A stretch of DNA of 49,116 bases from Streptomyces sporangiiformans (GTDB taxonomy: Bacteria; Actinomycetota; Actinomycetes; Streptomycetales; Streptomycetaceae), in contig NZ_VCHX02000341.1 of NCBI RefSeq assembly GCF_005768555.2, positions 1-49,116 of the forward strand, read 5' to 3'. Below are positions 33,220 to 43,039 of this stretch, piece by piece. Below the pieces are notes generated by a model, which had not been told where the DNA came from, did not search any database, and saw nothing but the letters and a program-made list of their open reading frames with translations. A program made the position numbers and the translations under genes. Every line of letters begins with the position of its first letter. Within the stretch, counting starts at the first letter, position 1.

Positions 33220-35040
33220 ATGACCAACGAGGACGTACGCACGCCTGCCTCCAGCCAGAGGGACGAGGCACCCGCCTCGTCCGGCAACGGCGAGGCCGGG
33301 AAGTCCATCGGCTGGCACAAGGCGTATGTCGAGGGCTCGCGCCCCGACCTGCGGGTGCCGGTCCGCCAGGTGCATCTCACCAACGGGCAGTCGGTCACCC
33401 TGTACGACACCTCCGGCCCGTACACCGATCCGACCGTCGACACCGAAGTCCGCAGGGGCCTGGCTCCCCTGCGTGAGAACTGGATCATCGCCCGAGGCGA
33501 CACCGAGGAGTACGAGGGCCGTCCTGTCCGCCCCGAGGACGACGGGATCAAGCACACGTCGCCGCGCGGCGGGCTGCGCAACCTCGACGCGGTCTTCCCG
33601 GGGCGCCCGCGCCAACCCCGCCGCGGCCGCGCCGGTGCGGCCGTCACCCAGCTCGCGTACGCACGACGCGGCGACATCACACCGGAAATGGAGTTCGTGG
33701 CGGTACGCGAGAACGTCGCCCCCGACGTCGTACGTGAGGAGATCGCCGCCGGCCGGGCCGTGCTGCCCGCGAACGTCAACCATCCGGAAATCGAGCCGAT
33801 GATCATCGGCAAGCGGTTCCTGGTGAAGGTCAACGCCAACATCGGCAATTCCGCGGTCACCTCCTCCATCGAGGAGGAGGTCGAGAAGATGACGTGGGCG
33901 ACCCGCTGGGGCGCCGATACGGTCATGGACCTGTCCACCGGCCGCAACATCCACACCACGCGCGAGTGGGTGCTGCGCAACTCCCCTGTCCCCATCGGCA
34001 CGGTGCCGCTCTACCAGGCGCTGGAGAAGGTCGACGGCCGTGCCGAGGAGCTGACCTGGGAGATCTACAAGGACACGGTCATCGAGCAGGCCGAGCAGGG
34101 CGTGGACTACATGACCGTCCACGCGGGCGTGCGCTTGCCGTACGTACCGCTCACCGCGAACCGCAAGACCGGCATCGTCTCGCGTGGCGGCTCGATCATG
34201 GCGGCCTGGTGCCTGGCGCACCACAAGGAATCGTTCCTCTACGAGAACTTCGAAGAACTCTGCGAAATCCTGGCCGCCTACGACGTCACGTATTCGCTAG
34301 GCGACGGCCTACGGCCCGGCTCGATCGCCGACGCCAACGACGAAGCGCAGTTCGCGGAGTTGAGGACGCTCGGGGAACTGAACACGATCGCCAAGCGTTT
34401 CAACGTACAGACCATGATCGAGGGCCCGGGACATGTCCCGATGCACAAGATCAAGGAGAACATCGACCTTCAGCAGGAGATCTGCGATGAAGCTCCGTTC
34501 TATACGCTCGGCCCGCTGACGACGGACGTCGCGCCGGCGTACGACCACATCACCTCCGGCATCGGTGCCGCGATGATCGCCTGGTGGGGCACGGCCATGC
34601 TCTGCTACGTCACGCCCAAGGAACACTTGGGCCTGCCCAACCGTGACGACGTCAAGACCGGCGTCATCACCTACAAGATCGCCGCCCACGCAGCCGACCT
34701 CGCCAAGGGGCACCCAGGTGCGCAGGATTGGGACGACGCGCTGTCCGACGCCCGCTTCGAATTCCGCTGGGAGGACCAGTTCAACCTGGCCCTCGACCCC
34801 GACACGGCCCGCCAGTTCCACGACGAGACCCTCCCGGCCGAGCCGGCCAAGACGGCTCACTTCTGCTCGATGTGCGGGCCGAAATTCTGTTCGATGAAGA
34901 TCAGTCAAAGCATCAACGAGCGGTTCGGTGGTGACGCGGCTGAGGGGGCCTCCGCGGAGGAGGTTGCCGAGGGGATGCTGCAGAAGTCGAAGGAGTTCGC
35001 TGAGGCGGGTAACCGCGTGTATCTGCCGATCGCGGACTGA
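33220..35040 (+). CDS. thiC: Phosphomethylpyrimidine synthase ThiC
   Basis: Radical-SAM enzyme of 606 aa that converts aminoimidazole ribotide to hydroxymethylpyrimidine phosphate in thiamine synthesis. Family motifs are intact: NANIGNSAVTSSIEEEVEKM, WGADTVMDLSTG, TVHAGVRL, GSIMAAWCLAHHKES, EGPGHVPMHKI, LGPLTTDVAPAYDHITSGIG and the C-terminal [4Fe-4S] cluster motif CSMCGPKFC near residue 550. ATG 33220 follows the riboswitch-embedded GGGAG. Length is normal. Confidence 0.97.
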   Translation: MTNEDVRTPASSQRDEAPASSGNGEAGKSIGWHKAYVEGSRPDLRVPVRQVHLTNGQSVTLYDTSGPYTDPTVDTEVRRGLAPLRENWIIARGDTEEYEGRPVRPEDDGIKHTSPRGGLRNLDAVFPGRPRQPRRGRAGAAVTQLAYARRGDITPEMEFVAVRENVAPDVVREEIAAGRAVLPANVNHPEIEPMIIGKRFLVKVNANIGNSAVTSSIEEEVEKMTWATRWGADTVMDLSTGRNIHTTREWVLRNSPVPIGTVPLYQALEKVDGRAEELTWEIYKDTVIEQAEQGVDYMTVHAGVRLPYVPLTANRKTGIVSRGGSIMAAWCLAHHKESFLYENFEELCEILAAYDVTYSLGDGLRPGSIADANDEAQFAELRTLGELNTIAKRFNVQTMIEGPGHVPMHKIKENIDLQQEICDEAPFYTLGPLTTDVAPAYDHITSGIGAAMIAWWGTAMLCYVTPKEHLGLPNRDDVKTGVITYKIAAHAADLAKGHPGAQDWDDALSDARFEFRWEDQFNLALDPDTARQFHDETLPAEPAKTAHFCSMCGPKFCSMKISQSINERFGGDAAEGASAEEVAEGMLQKSKEFAEAGNRVYLPIAD

Positions 35041-35062
35041 CCCGCAGATGGGCACACCTCAA

Positions 35063-35088
35063 GCGGGCCTCTCTCGGTAGAGGCCCGC
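35063..35088 (+). terminator. thiC terminator
   Basis: Perfect 10-bp arms GCGGGCCTCT/AGAGGCCCGC with a CTCGGT loop, 23 bp after the thiC stop. Confidence 0.8.
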
Positions 35089-35173
35089 CGTGAGGGTCTG
35101 CCGCTTGGGTTGCGGCGCCGCCCTCACACCCCGGCCGCCCTCACACCCCGGCCGCTCTCGCCCCCGACCTCCC

Positions 35174-36037
35174 TCAGTCCGGCTGGTGCTCCGGCCCTCC
35201 GAAGTCCGGGCTGGAGAAGTCGGGGCTGGAGTAGCTGGGGCGAGGGCCTGCCTCGGGGCCGCCGTCGGGGCTGCTGAAGCCCGGGCGGTTGTAGCCGAGT
35301 GTGGGGATGCGGCTGGTCGACTGCGGTGGTGCCGTACGACCGAGGGCCGCCGAGCCCGGGTCGGCAAGTGCCTCCCGGAGGAAGGGCATGATGCCCCGCT
35401 CCAGGAGGGCGTCGTGCCAGGCTTCCTTGGCCTGGGTCATTTCCTCGCTGCGTTCGCCGTGCGCTCCGGCCCGAAGCGAGCTCGCGTCGTTGCGCAGGGC
35501 GGTCAGCAGCAGACCGATCGCGGCGATCAGGATCGCGGCCGCGGTCACGGCGCCGAAGACCCAACCGGTGGTGAGCAGGGTCTGGGCGAACGCCGGTGGG
35601 GGGTTGAGCATCTTCAGGATGTAACCGACGAGCAGGAAGATCGCCGCAGCCGTGCCGGCGAGGACGGGAGTGAGCACCGCGGCGACGGCGACGGCGCCCG
35701 CCCCGGCGGTTTCGGCGGCCTCCCCCATGGTGGCGGCGAGCCCCACCGCGCTCGTGCCCGGATCCGTGGAACCGGATCCTTCGCGGACGCGGGGGGTGGA
35801 CGGCGCGGGCTGGCGCAGTTCCTCGCGGACCTTCACGTAGTGCTGGTATTCGGTCGCCGCGGCCGCCGTTATGAGAGCGGTGGCGTTGAGCGCCATCGTG
35901 CGCAGCTGTTCGGGGTTGAGCCGCTGGCCGACAGCGGCGAGTTCCGGACGGTGTGGTGCGGAGCGCAGCGCCTCATCGAGGATCCGCTCGTACTCTTGGC
36001 GGTCCTCGCTCAGCAGGTGCTGCGGAACGCTGTTCAT
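35174..36037 (-). CDS. Two-helix membrane protein of unknown function
   Basis: Protein of 287 aa, not recognised. An alpha-helical, charged N-terminus (LLSEDRQEYERILDEALRSA) is followed by two long hydrophobic hairpins (about residues 105-145 and 155-180), a helix (MTQAKEAWHDALLERGIMPF) and a low-complexity tail with repeated SSPDF/YSSP units near the C-terminus (RPSYSSPDFSSPDFGGPEHQ). The tail repeats might be phosphorylation or binding sites. ATG 36037 follows GGGGG by a plausible distance; ATG 36043 is close. It stands alone between thiC and the phosphoesterase. Confidence 0.75.
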   Translation of the reverse strand: MNSVPQHLLSEDRQEYERILDEALRSAPHRPELAAVGQRLNPEQLRTMALNATALITAAAATEYQHYVKVREELRQPAPSTPRVREGSGSTDPGTSAVGLAATMGEAAETAGAGAVAVAAVLTPVLAGTAAAIFLLVGYILKMLNPPPAFAQTLLTTGWVFGAVTAAAILIAAIGLLLTALRNDASSLRAGAHGERSEEMTQAKEAWHDALLERGIMPFLREALADPGSAALGRTAPPQSTSRIPTLGYNRPGFSSPDGGPEAGPRPSYSSPDFSSPDFGGPEHQPD

Positions 36038-36226
36038 GTGCATCCCCCGATGCTCCGTAGGGCTTGGGGCTCGGCATGCTGACGAGCCGTCGGGCAGAAA
36101 CGGAGGGGAGCCTGCTACGGATAAGCCGATGGTAGAGCGGCGACGGCACGCGGTGACAGGGGGTTTCCAGAAATTGCCCCTTCCCCGGCACCGTCGCCGG
36201 TGGAAGAACACCTGCCCGGGGAGCGT

Positions 36227-37333
36227 TCAGCTATCCAATGGGAGTTGCTGGACCAGTAGCTTTCCGGCCATGGTCACTCCGCCGTCCATCGCGATGGCCA
36301 GCCCGTCCGCGTAGACGTGCGGTCCCTCGACCACCGGGCCCGCGGCATCGTCGCCGTCTTCCGATCCGACCTCGCCGAGGAGATATGGAATGGGGCTGTG
36401 ACCATGGACGATACGGGAGCCGCCGTACACGTCGAGGAGGTCGCGCACCGCCTGCGCGCCCCCGTCGTCGCGGAACGCGAAGCGCTTGGTGAACTTGCGG
36501 AAGAGGTCCCAGCACTCGTCCGCGTCGTTGCGCGTGAGGGTTTCGCGGACGGTGTCATTGACCGCTTCGATGGAGTCGCCGTAGTCGAGATAGGCGGTGG
36601 TGTCCGAGTGCACCAGGAGGTGCCCGTCCGCCATCTCCATCGCGTCGAGACGGGCCATCCACTGCAGATGGTGGTCCTGGAGGCGATCCATGTCCGTCTT
36701 CTGACCGCCGTTGAGCAGCCAGGCCGCCTGGAAAGTAGCCGTACCCGCACCGGAGTTGACGGGAGTGTCACCGAACCGCTTGGCGCCGAGCAGCAGCAGT
36801 TCGTGGTTGCCCATCAGCGCCTTGCAGTAGCCGCCGGCCGCGGCGGCCTCGGCGGACAGCCGCATCACGAGATCGATGACGCCGATTCCATCGGGCCCCC
36901 GGTCGGTGAAGTCCCCGAGGAACCACAGCCGCGCGGTGCCCGCCGACCAGTTGCCGTCGATGTCGATGAGCCCCTTCTCGCGGAGCGCGGCAACCAGTTC
37001 GTCGAGATAGCCGTGTACGTCGCCCACGACGTACAGCGGACCCGGCCCCTCGGTGGACTCCGGCCCCGGCACGAGTTCAGGGTCGACCGGCACCTGAAGC
37101 GTGTCGCCGCGCTTGATGACGGGCAGATCGCGCTGCGTCGGCGTGTAGCCCTCCGGCTCCTCGGCGGGTCTGGCCTCCTCGTCGGGCGGCGATTGCTGCG
37201 CGAGAGGGCCGGGCTCGGCGTATGGGGTGGGGGGCTGCGCATACGGATCGGCACCGTGGACGTACGCCGGTACGCGGAAATCGCGCACCGTCGGCGTCCG
37301 TACCTCGGGTCCCTGACCGGCCCCCTGAGTCAT
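36227..37333 (-). CDS. Metallophosphoesterase (PPP-like)
   Basis: Calcineurin-like phosphoesterase of 368 aa. About 95 residues of Pro/Glu-rich, probably disordered N-terminus precede the catalytic domain. Metal motifs: VVGDVHGY near residue 104, FLGDFTDRGPDG near 142, ALMGNHELLLLG near 175, VHSDT and a final VHGHSPIPY. These fit the PPP-type protein phosphatase/diadenosine tetraphosphatase group. ATG 37333 is chosen over 37351 and 37417 because GGAGGGG lies just before it. Substrate unknown. Confidence 0.87.
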   Translation of the reverse strand: MTQGAGQGPEVRTPTVRDFRVPAYVHGADPYAQPPTPYAEPGPLAQQSPPDEEARPAEEPEGYTPTQRDLPVIKRGDTLQVPVDPELVPGPESTEGPGPLYVVGDVHGYLDELVAALREKGLIDIDGNWSAGTARLWFLGDFTDRGPDGIGVIDLVMRLSAEAAAAGGYCKALMGNHELLLLGAKRFGDTPVNSGAGTATFQAAWLLNGGQKTDMDRLQDHHLQWMARLDAMEMADGHLLVHSDTTAYLDYGDSIEAVNDTVRETLTRNDADECWDLFRKFTKRFAFRDDGGAQAVRDLLDVYGGSRIVHGHSPIPYLLGEVGSEDGDDAAGPVVEGPHVYADGLAIAMDGGVTMAGKLLVQQLPLDS

Positions 37334-37548
37334 TGACCCCTCCACCACCATCGCGCCGCATCTGCACCGCATCGGACTGCCTGGTCGCAGCGGCCCGCGG
37401 TGTCGTCCGCCCATCATAGGAATGCGGATCGCGCCATGTGATGACCCAGGGGTGCTGAATCGGAGCAGAGCCGCTGTTCATCGTGGTTTTCTCCCGAATT
37501 GGGAGGGGCTTTCCCCGTTGGATCTCACGCTGAACCCCGCTCTGGACG

Positions 37549-38661
37549 TCACCCCGCCTCCGGTGACCGGGGTGCGCTGACGGTCGTGCGCGGTGGCCGT
37601 CGTTCGGAGGACGTCCGCACGATCAACTCCGTCGGTATCACCTGCTCGACCGGTTGGTCCGATTCGACCCCCTCGATGGCGTCGATGAGAAGCTGGACCA
37701 CGGCCGTGCCGATGCGGCGCGGTTTGAGGGAGAGTGTCGTCACGGGCGGCTCGGTGTTGGCGTACACAGTCGACTCGCTGCAGCACACGAGCAGCAGGTC
37801 GTCCGGTACGCGCAGGCCGTACCGACGGGCCGCCGCGAGCAGATCGGTGCCGTTCGGGTCGAACAGCCCGTACACGGCGTCGGGCCGGTCGGGACGGGCG
37901 AGCAGCCGGTCCGCGGCGACGGCGCCCGCGCAGGGATCGTGCGCGGGGTACGCCTCGTACACCGGATCCTGGCCGACGCGCTCGCACCAGCGCAGGTACG
38001 CGGTCGTGGACAGGTGGGTGTACGTGTCCGTGGACGTCCCGGTGAGCAGGCCGATCCGGCGCGCTCCGGCGTCGGCCAGATGGTCGAGGATCCCCAGGAC
38101 CGCTTCCTCGTGGTCGTTGTCCACCCAGGCGGTCACCGGCAGCGGGCCGGCCGGGCGCCCGTCGGAGACCACCGGCAAACCCTGGCGGACCAGTTCGCTG
38201 ACGACCGGGTCCTGGTCGGACGGGTCGATGACCACGGTCCCGTCCAGGGCCACGTTCGACCACACGTCATGGCGTGAGGTCGCGGGGAGGATGACCAGGG
38301 CGTAGCCCCGTGCGAGCGCGGCCGAGGTGGCGGCTCTGGCCATCTCCGCGAAGTAGGCGAACTCCGTGAAGGTGAAAGGTTCATCCCCGTAGGTCGTGAC
38401 CGTCAGGCCGATGAGGCCCGACTTTCCGGTACGGAGCGTTCGGGCCGCGGCGGAAGGGCGATAGCCCAGCCGGTCGGCGACCTCGCGGACATGGCGTCGG
38501 GTGGCGTCCGGGAGCCGACCCTTGCCGTTGAGCGCGTCGGACACCGTCGTGATGGAGACCCCGGCGGCCGCGGCCACGTCTCTGATGCCCGCCCGGCCCG
38601 GCCGGCTGCTTCGCCGGGCGGTATCCGCCCGGCTCACCTGATGCTTCCCTGCTGCTGTCAT
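37549..38661 (-). CDS. LacI-family transcriptional regulator
   Basis: Regulator of 370 aa. The N-terminal helix-turn-helix and hinge GIRDVAAAAGVSITTVSDAL, then NGKGRLPDATRRHVREVADR, occupy about residues 25-70. The periplasmic-binding-like domain carries GLTVTTYGDEPFTFTEFAYF, VVIDPSDQDPVVSEL and RRIGLLTGTSTDTYTHL. Such proteins repress sugar-use genes; no sugar genes are near, so the regulon is unknown. A LacI-like dyad lies upstream. Confidence 0.9.
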   Translation of the reverse strand: MTAAGKHQVSRADTARRSSRPGRAGIRDVAAAAGVSITTVSDALNGKGRLPDATRRHVREVADRLGYRPSAAARTLRTGKSGLIGLTVTTYGDEPFTFTEFAYFAEMARAATSAALARGYALVILPATSRHDVWSNVALDGTVVIDPSDQDPVVSELVRQGLPVVSDGRPAGPLPVTAWVDNDHEEAVLGILDHLADAGARRIGLLTGTSTDTYTHLSTTAYLRWCERVGQDPVYEAYPAHDPCAGAVAADRLLARPDRPDAVYGLFDPNGTDLLAAARRYGLRVPDDLLLVCCSESTVYANTEPPVTTLSLKPRRIGTAVVQLLIDAIEGVESDQPVEQVIPTELIVRTSSERRPPRTTVSAPRSPEAG

Positions 38662-39104
38662 GGCGAGCCGATAGTAGGGCTCATGTGGTGGGGTAGGGCG
38701 GACGCATATTCACTCGTCGGCAGGTACGTTTCTGCATGGTCGGATCCGATCAATTGCCTTAGAAGACAAGGTAGTTGAGCGCTTCAATGACAGTACGTCA
38801 CTTGTCGACGCGCATGGGCCTGCCAAAGGGGCCATGTCTCGAAGAGGTCTCAACTCACCTTGACGAGGGATGCGCGCCACGGCGTGAGCCACCGGCGTGA
38901 GCGCCGGAACGCGGCGCGCCCCCTGTTCCGCAAGCCCTCGGAGGCGTTCGTGCGCCTTTGTGAGCCTGCGCGCCCCGACGCCCTGCGGTGGGGGTGCGCA
39001 CGCAGTCGGTGCCCAGCCATTCGCAGCGGCGCCGAATCCTCTTAAGGTGAGGAGTATTGGTAGCCGGTGCGGGTCATCCGGTGGTGGTCATGAGGAGGAC
39101 TTCG
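38662..39104. promoter_or_regulatory. Divergent spacer between lacI-type and aminotransferase genes, with LacI-like dyad
   Basis: A 443-bp stretch without a convincing gene. At 38775-38787 TTGAGCGCTTCAA is a near-palindrome with the central GCGC typical of LacI-family operators, about 115 bp upstream of the repressor start. Close by, CCTT-N7-AAGG (38757-38771) forms a short dyad. The right end carries GAGGAGG (39092-39098), the ribosome-binding site of the aminotransferase. The 60-codon frame at 38860-39045 is Arg-rich and not credible. Confidence 0.4.
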
Positions 39105-40184
39105 GTGAGCGAGACGAGCCCCAAGCTGCGTGCGGAGCTGGAGGGTATCCCCACCTACAAGCCGGGCAAGCCTGCCGCGGCCGGTGGTCCGGTGGCGTAC
39201 AAGCTGTCCTCCAACGAGAACCCCTACCCACCGCTGCCCGGGGTGATGGAGACCGTGACCGCGGCGGCCGGGGCCTTCAACCGATACCCGGACATGGCGT
39301 GCACGGCGCTGATGAGCGAGCTGGCCGACCGATTCGCGGTTCCGCTCACGCATCTGTCCACCGGCACGGGCTCGGTCGGGGTCGCCCAGCAGCTGCTGCA
39401 GGCCACGAGCGGTCCCGGTGACGAGGTGATCTACGCCTGGCGGTCCTTCGAGGCGTACCCGATCATCACTCAGATCAGCGGTGCGACCTCGGTGCGGGTG
39501 CCGCTGACGCCGGGGGAGGTGCACGATCTCGACGCAATGGCGGACGCGGTGACCGACCGGACGCGGCTGATCTTCGTCTGCAACCCCAACAACCCCACCG
39601 GCACCGTGGTGCGCCGGGCAGAGCTGGAACGGTTCCTCGACCGGGTGCCGAGCGATGTCCTCGTGGTCCTCGACGAGGCGTACCGCGAGTTCATCCGCGA
39701 CCCCGAGGTGCCGGACGGCGTCGAGATCTACCGCGAGCGGCCGAACGTCTGTGTTCTGCGCACCTTCTCCAAGGCGTACGGTCTTGCCGGGCTCCGGGTC
39801 GGTTTCGCGATCGCCCATGAGCCGGTGGCGGCGGCGCTGCGCAAGACCGCCGTGCCCTTCGGTGTGAGCCAGCTCGCGCAGGACGCGGCCGTCGCCTCGC
39901 TGCGCGCCGAGGACGAACTCCTCGGGCGGGTCGGCTCGCTGGTGGGCGAGCGCACGCGTGTGGTTGACACGCTGCGCGGGCAGGGCTGGACGGTGCCCGA
40001 GACGCAGGCGAACTTCGTGTGGCTGCGACTCGGTGAGCGCACGGTCGAATTCGCGGCCGCCTGCGAACAGGCCGGGGTCGTCGTGCGTCCCTTCCCGGGG
40101 GAGGGCGTGCGCGTGACGGTGGGCGAGACCGAGGCGAACGACATCTTCTTGAAGACGACGGAGAGCTTCCGCAAGGAGCTCTAG
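39105..40184 (+). CDS. Histidinol-phosphate-type aminotransferase
   Basis: Class I/II PLP aminotransferase of 359 aa. YKLSSNENPYPPLPGVMETV starts the fold, TGTGSVGVAQQLLQA binds phosphate, FVCNPNNPTGTVVRR and DEAYREFI are typical, and the Schiff-base Lys lies in RTFSKAYGLAGLRVGF near residue 222. HisC-like, but streptomycetes keep a second hisC in the his operon, so this copy may act on phenylalanine or another substrate. GTG 39105 is chosen because GAGGAGG precedes it by six bases; ATG 39090 and 39057 are upstream. It has its own terminator. Confidence 0.86.
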   Translation: MSETSPKLRAELEGIPTYKPGKPAAAGGPVAYKLSSNENPYPPLPGVMETVTAAAGAFNRYPDMACTALMSELADRFAVPLTHLSTGTGSVGVAQQLLQATSGPGDEVIYAWRSFEAYPIITQISGATSVRVPLTPGEVHDLDAMADAVTDRTRLIFVCNPNNPTGTVVRRAELERFLDRVPSDVLVVLDEAYREFIRDPEVPDGVEIYRERPNVCVLRTFSKAYGLAGLRVGFAIAHEPVAAALRKTAVPFGVSQLAQDAAVASLRAEDELLGRVGSLVGERTRVVDTLRGQGWTVPETQANFVWLRLGERTVEFAAACEQAGVVVRPFPGEGVRVTVGETEANDIFLKTTESFRKEL

Positions 40185-40245
40185 CCCCCGGCGGCCAGAG
40201 GACCTCTAGCCCCCAGCGGTCAGAAGGAGCCGTACCGTCCGTCCC

Positions 40246-40278
40246 TGACCTCCTCGCCCGGATGCGGCGAGGAGGTCA
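40246..40278 (+). terminator. Aminotransferase terminator
   Basis: Perfect 13-bp arms (40246-40258 and 40266-40278) around a 7-nt loop, 61 bp after the stop. Confidence 0.8.
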
Positions 40279-40395
40279 GCGCTGAGGTGAGCGGCGGCAC
40301 GAGGGGTCCGGATCGCGCCATAGGCATGTCGGACCCTCTTAGGGACCCCCCACCCCTCAGCGTGCCGAAAGCCATGCGTCATAATTGCTTGTGAA

Positions 40396-40411
40396 TGTGA
40401 ACGCGTTCACA
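40396..40411. promoter_or_regulatory. Rex operator (ROP) in the cydA promoter
   Basis: Perfect 16-bp palindrome TGTGAACGCGTTCACA, identical to the Rex binding sequence described in S. coelicolor, 79 bp upstream of cydA. Rex senses the NADH/NAD+ ratio and represses cytochrome bd genes when NAD+ is high. An extra half-site TTGTGAA overlaps at 40389-40395. The rest of the 305-bp spacer holds the aminotransferase terminator and GTCAC/GTGAC arms near 40440-40470. Confidence 0.88.
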
Positions 40412-40489
40412 AGCTTGCCAGTTTGTCCTGTGGTGTACGTCACGAACGGGGCAAACCGCCGACGTGACCACGGCACGTAAGGAGAAGAC

Positions 40490-41995
40490 GTGGACATCGC
40501 TTTGGCGCCGGAGACACTGGCGCGATGGCAGTTCGGCATCACCACCGTCTACCACTTCCTCTTCGTTCCCCTGACGATCTCCCTTGCCGCCCTCACGGCC
40601 GGCCTGCAGACCGCCTGGGTGCGCACGGAGAACGAGAAGTACCTCAGAGCGACGAAGTTCTGGGGCAAGCTCTTCCTGATCAACATCGCGATGGGTGTCG
40701 TCACGGGCATCGTGCAGGAATTCCAGTTCGGTATGAACTGGTCCGACTACTCGCGCTTCGTCGGTGATGTCTTCGGTGCCCCGCTCGCCTTCGAGGCCCT
40801 GATCGCCTTCTTCTTCGAGTCCACGTTCATCGGTCTGTGGATCTTCGGCTGGGACAAGCTGCCGAAGAAGATCCACCTCGCCTGCATGTGGATGGTCTCG
40901 ATCGGCACCATCCTGTCGGCGTACTTCATCCTCGCGGCCAACTCCTGGATGCAGCACCCCGTCGGCTACCGGATCAACGAGAAGAAGGGCCGCGCCGAGC
41001 TCACCGACTTCTGGCTGGTTCTGACCCAGAACACCGCGCTCTCCCAGTTCTTCCACACCCTGTCCGCCGCGTTTCTCACGGGTGGCGCCTTCATGGTCGG
41101 CATCGCCGCCTTCCACCTGGCCCGCAAGAAGCACATACCGGTGATGAAGACCTCGCTGCGGCTCGGCCTGGTCACCGTCGTCCTCGGCGGCATGCTCACC
41201 GCGATCAGCGGCGACGTGCTCGGCAAGATCATGTACGAGCAGCAGCCGATGAAGATGGCCGCGGCCGAGGCGCTGTGGGACGGCGAGAGCCCGGCACCGT
41301 TCTCGGTCTTCGCCGTAGGCGACGTCGACAAGGGCCACAACAAGGTCGCGATAGAGATTCCAGGGCTGCTCTCGTTCCTCGCCAAGGACGACTTCAGCTC
41401 CTACGTCCCCGGCATCAACGACGTCAACAAGGCCGAGCAGGAGCGGTACGGCCCCGGCGACTACCGGCCCAACATCCCCGTCGCGTACTGGGGCTTCCGT
41501 TGGATGATCGGCTTCGGCATGGCCTCCTTCACCATCGGTCTGGTCGGACTGTGGCTGACCCGGAAGAAGTTCCTGCTGCCACGGCATCTGCGGGTGGGCG
41601 ACGACGAAGTGCCGCACGTGGTGCTCTTCAAGAAGGCCCTCGGCCCCACACTCACCACCTGGTACTGGCGCATCGCCTTCCTGACCCTGGGCTTCCCGCT
41701 GATAGCCAACTCCTGGGGCTGGATCTTCACCGAGATGGGCCGCCAGCCGTGGGTCGTCTACGGCGTGCTGCAGACCCGCGATGCCGTCTCCCCCGGCGTC
41801 TCACAGGGCGAAGTCCTCACCTCGATGATCGTCTTCACGACGCTCTACGCGATCCTCGCCGTCGTCGAGGTCAAGCTGCTCGTCAAGTACGTCAAGGCCG
41901 GACCGCCCGAGCTCACCGAGGCCGACCTCAATCCGCCCACCAAGATCGGCGGCGACTCCCGTGACGCCGACAAGCCGATGGCCTTCTCCTACTAG
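40490..41995 (+). CDS. cydA: Cytochrome bd oxidase subunit I
   Basis: Quinol oxidase subunit of 501 aa with nine hydrophobic segments. It carries the hemes. WQFGITTVYHFLFVPLTISL holds the high-spin heme ligand His near residue 22, SYxFI-like segments follow, and GRQPWVVYGVLQTRDAVSP is the family C-terminal signature. GTG 40490 follows GGAGAAGAC. The enzyme reduces oxygen with high affinity at the cell membrane. First gene of cydA-cydB-cydDC under Rex control. Confidence 0.97.
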   Translation: MDIALAPETLARWQFGITTVYHFLFVPLTISLAALTAGLQTAWVRTENEKYLRATKFWGKLFLINIAMGVVTGIVQEFQFGMNWSDYSRFVGDVFGAPLAFEALIAFFFESTFIGLWIFGWDKLPKKIHLACMWMVSIGTILSAYFILAANSWMQHPVGYRINEKKGRAELTDFWLVLTQNTALSQFFHTLSAAFLTGGAFMVGIAAFHLARKKHIPVMKTSLRLGLVTVVLGGMLTAISGDVLGKIMYEQQPMKMAAAEALWDGESPAPFSVFAVGDVDKGHNKVAIEIPGLLSFLAKDDFSSYVPGINDVNKAEQERYGPGDYRPNIPVAYWGFRWMIGFGMASFTIGLVGLWLTRKKFLLPRHLRVGDDEVPHVVLFKKALGPTLTTWYWRIAFLTLGFPLIANSWGWIFTEMGRQPWVVYGVLQTRDAVSPGVSQGEVLTSMIVFTTLYAILAVVEVKLLVKYVKAGPPELTEADLNPPTKIGGDSRDADKPMAFSY

Positions 41996-42015
41996 GCCAA
42001 GGGAGCTGCAGAGTC

Positions 42016-43020
<1,005 letters not shown>

Positions 43021-43039
43021 GTTCGCCGAACCGAAGGGC

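Noticed and set aside
38860..39045. 60-codon frame in the lacI/aminotransferase spacer
   Set aside because: Arg- and Cys-rich with no ribosome-binding site of note and no similarity that I recognise.
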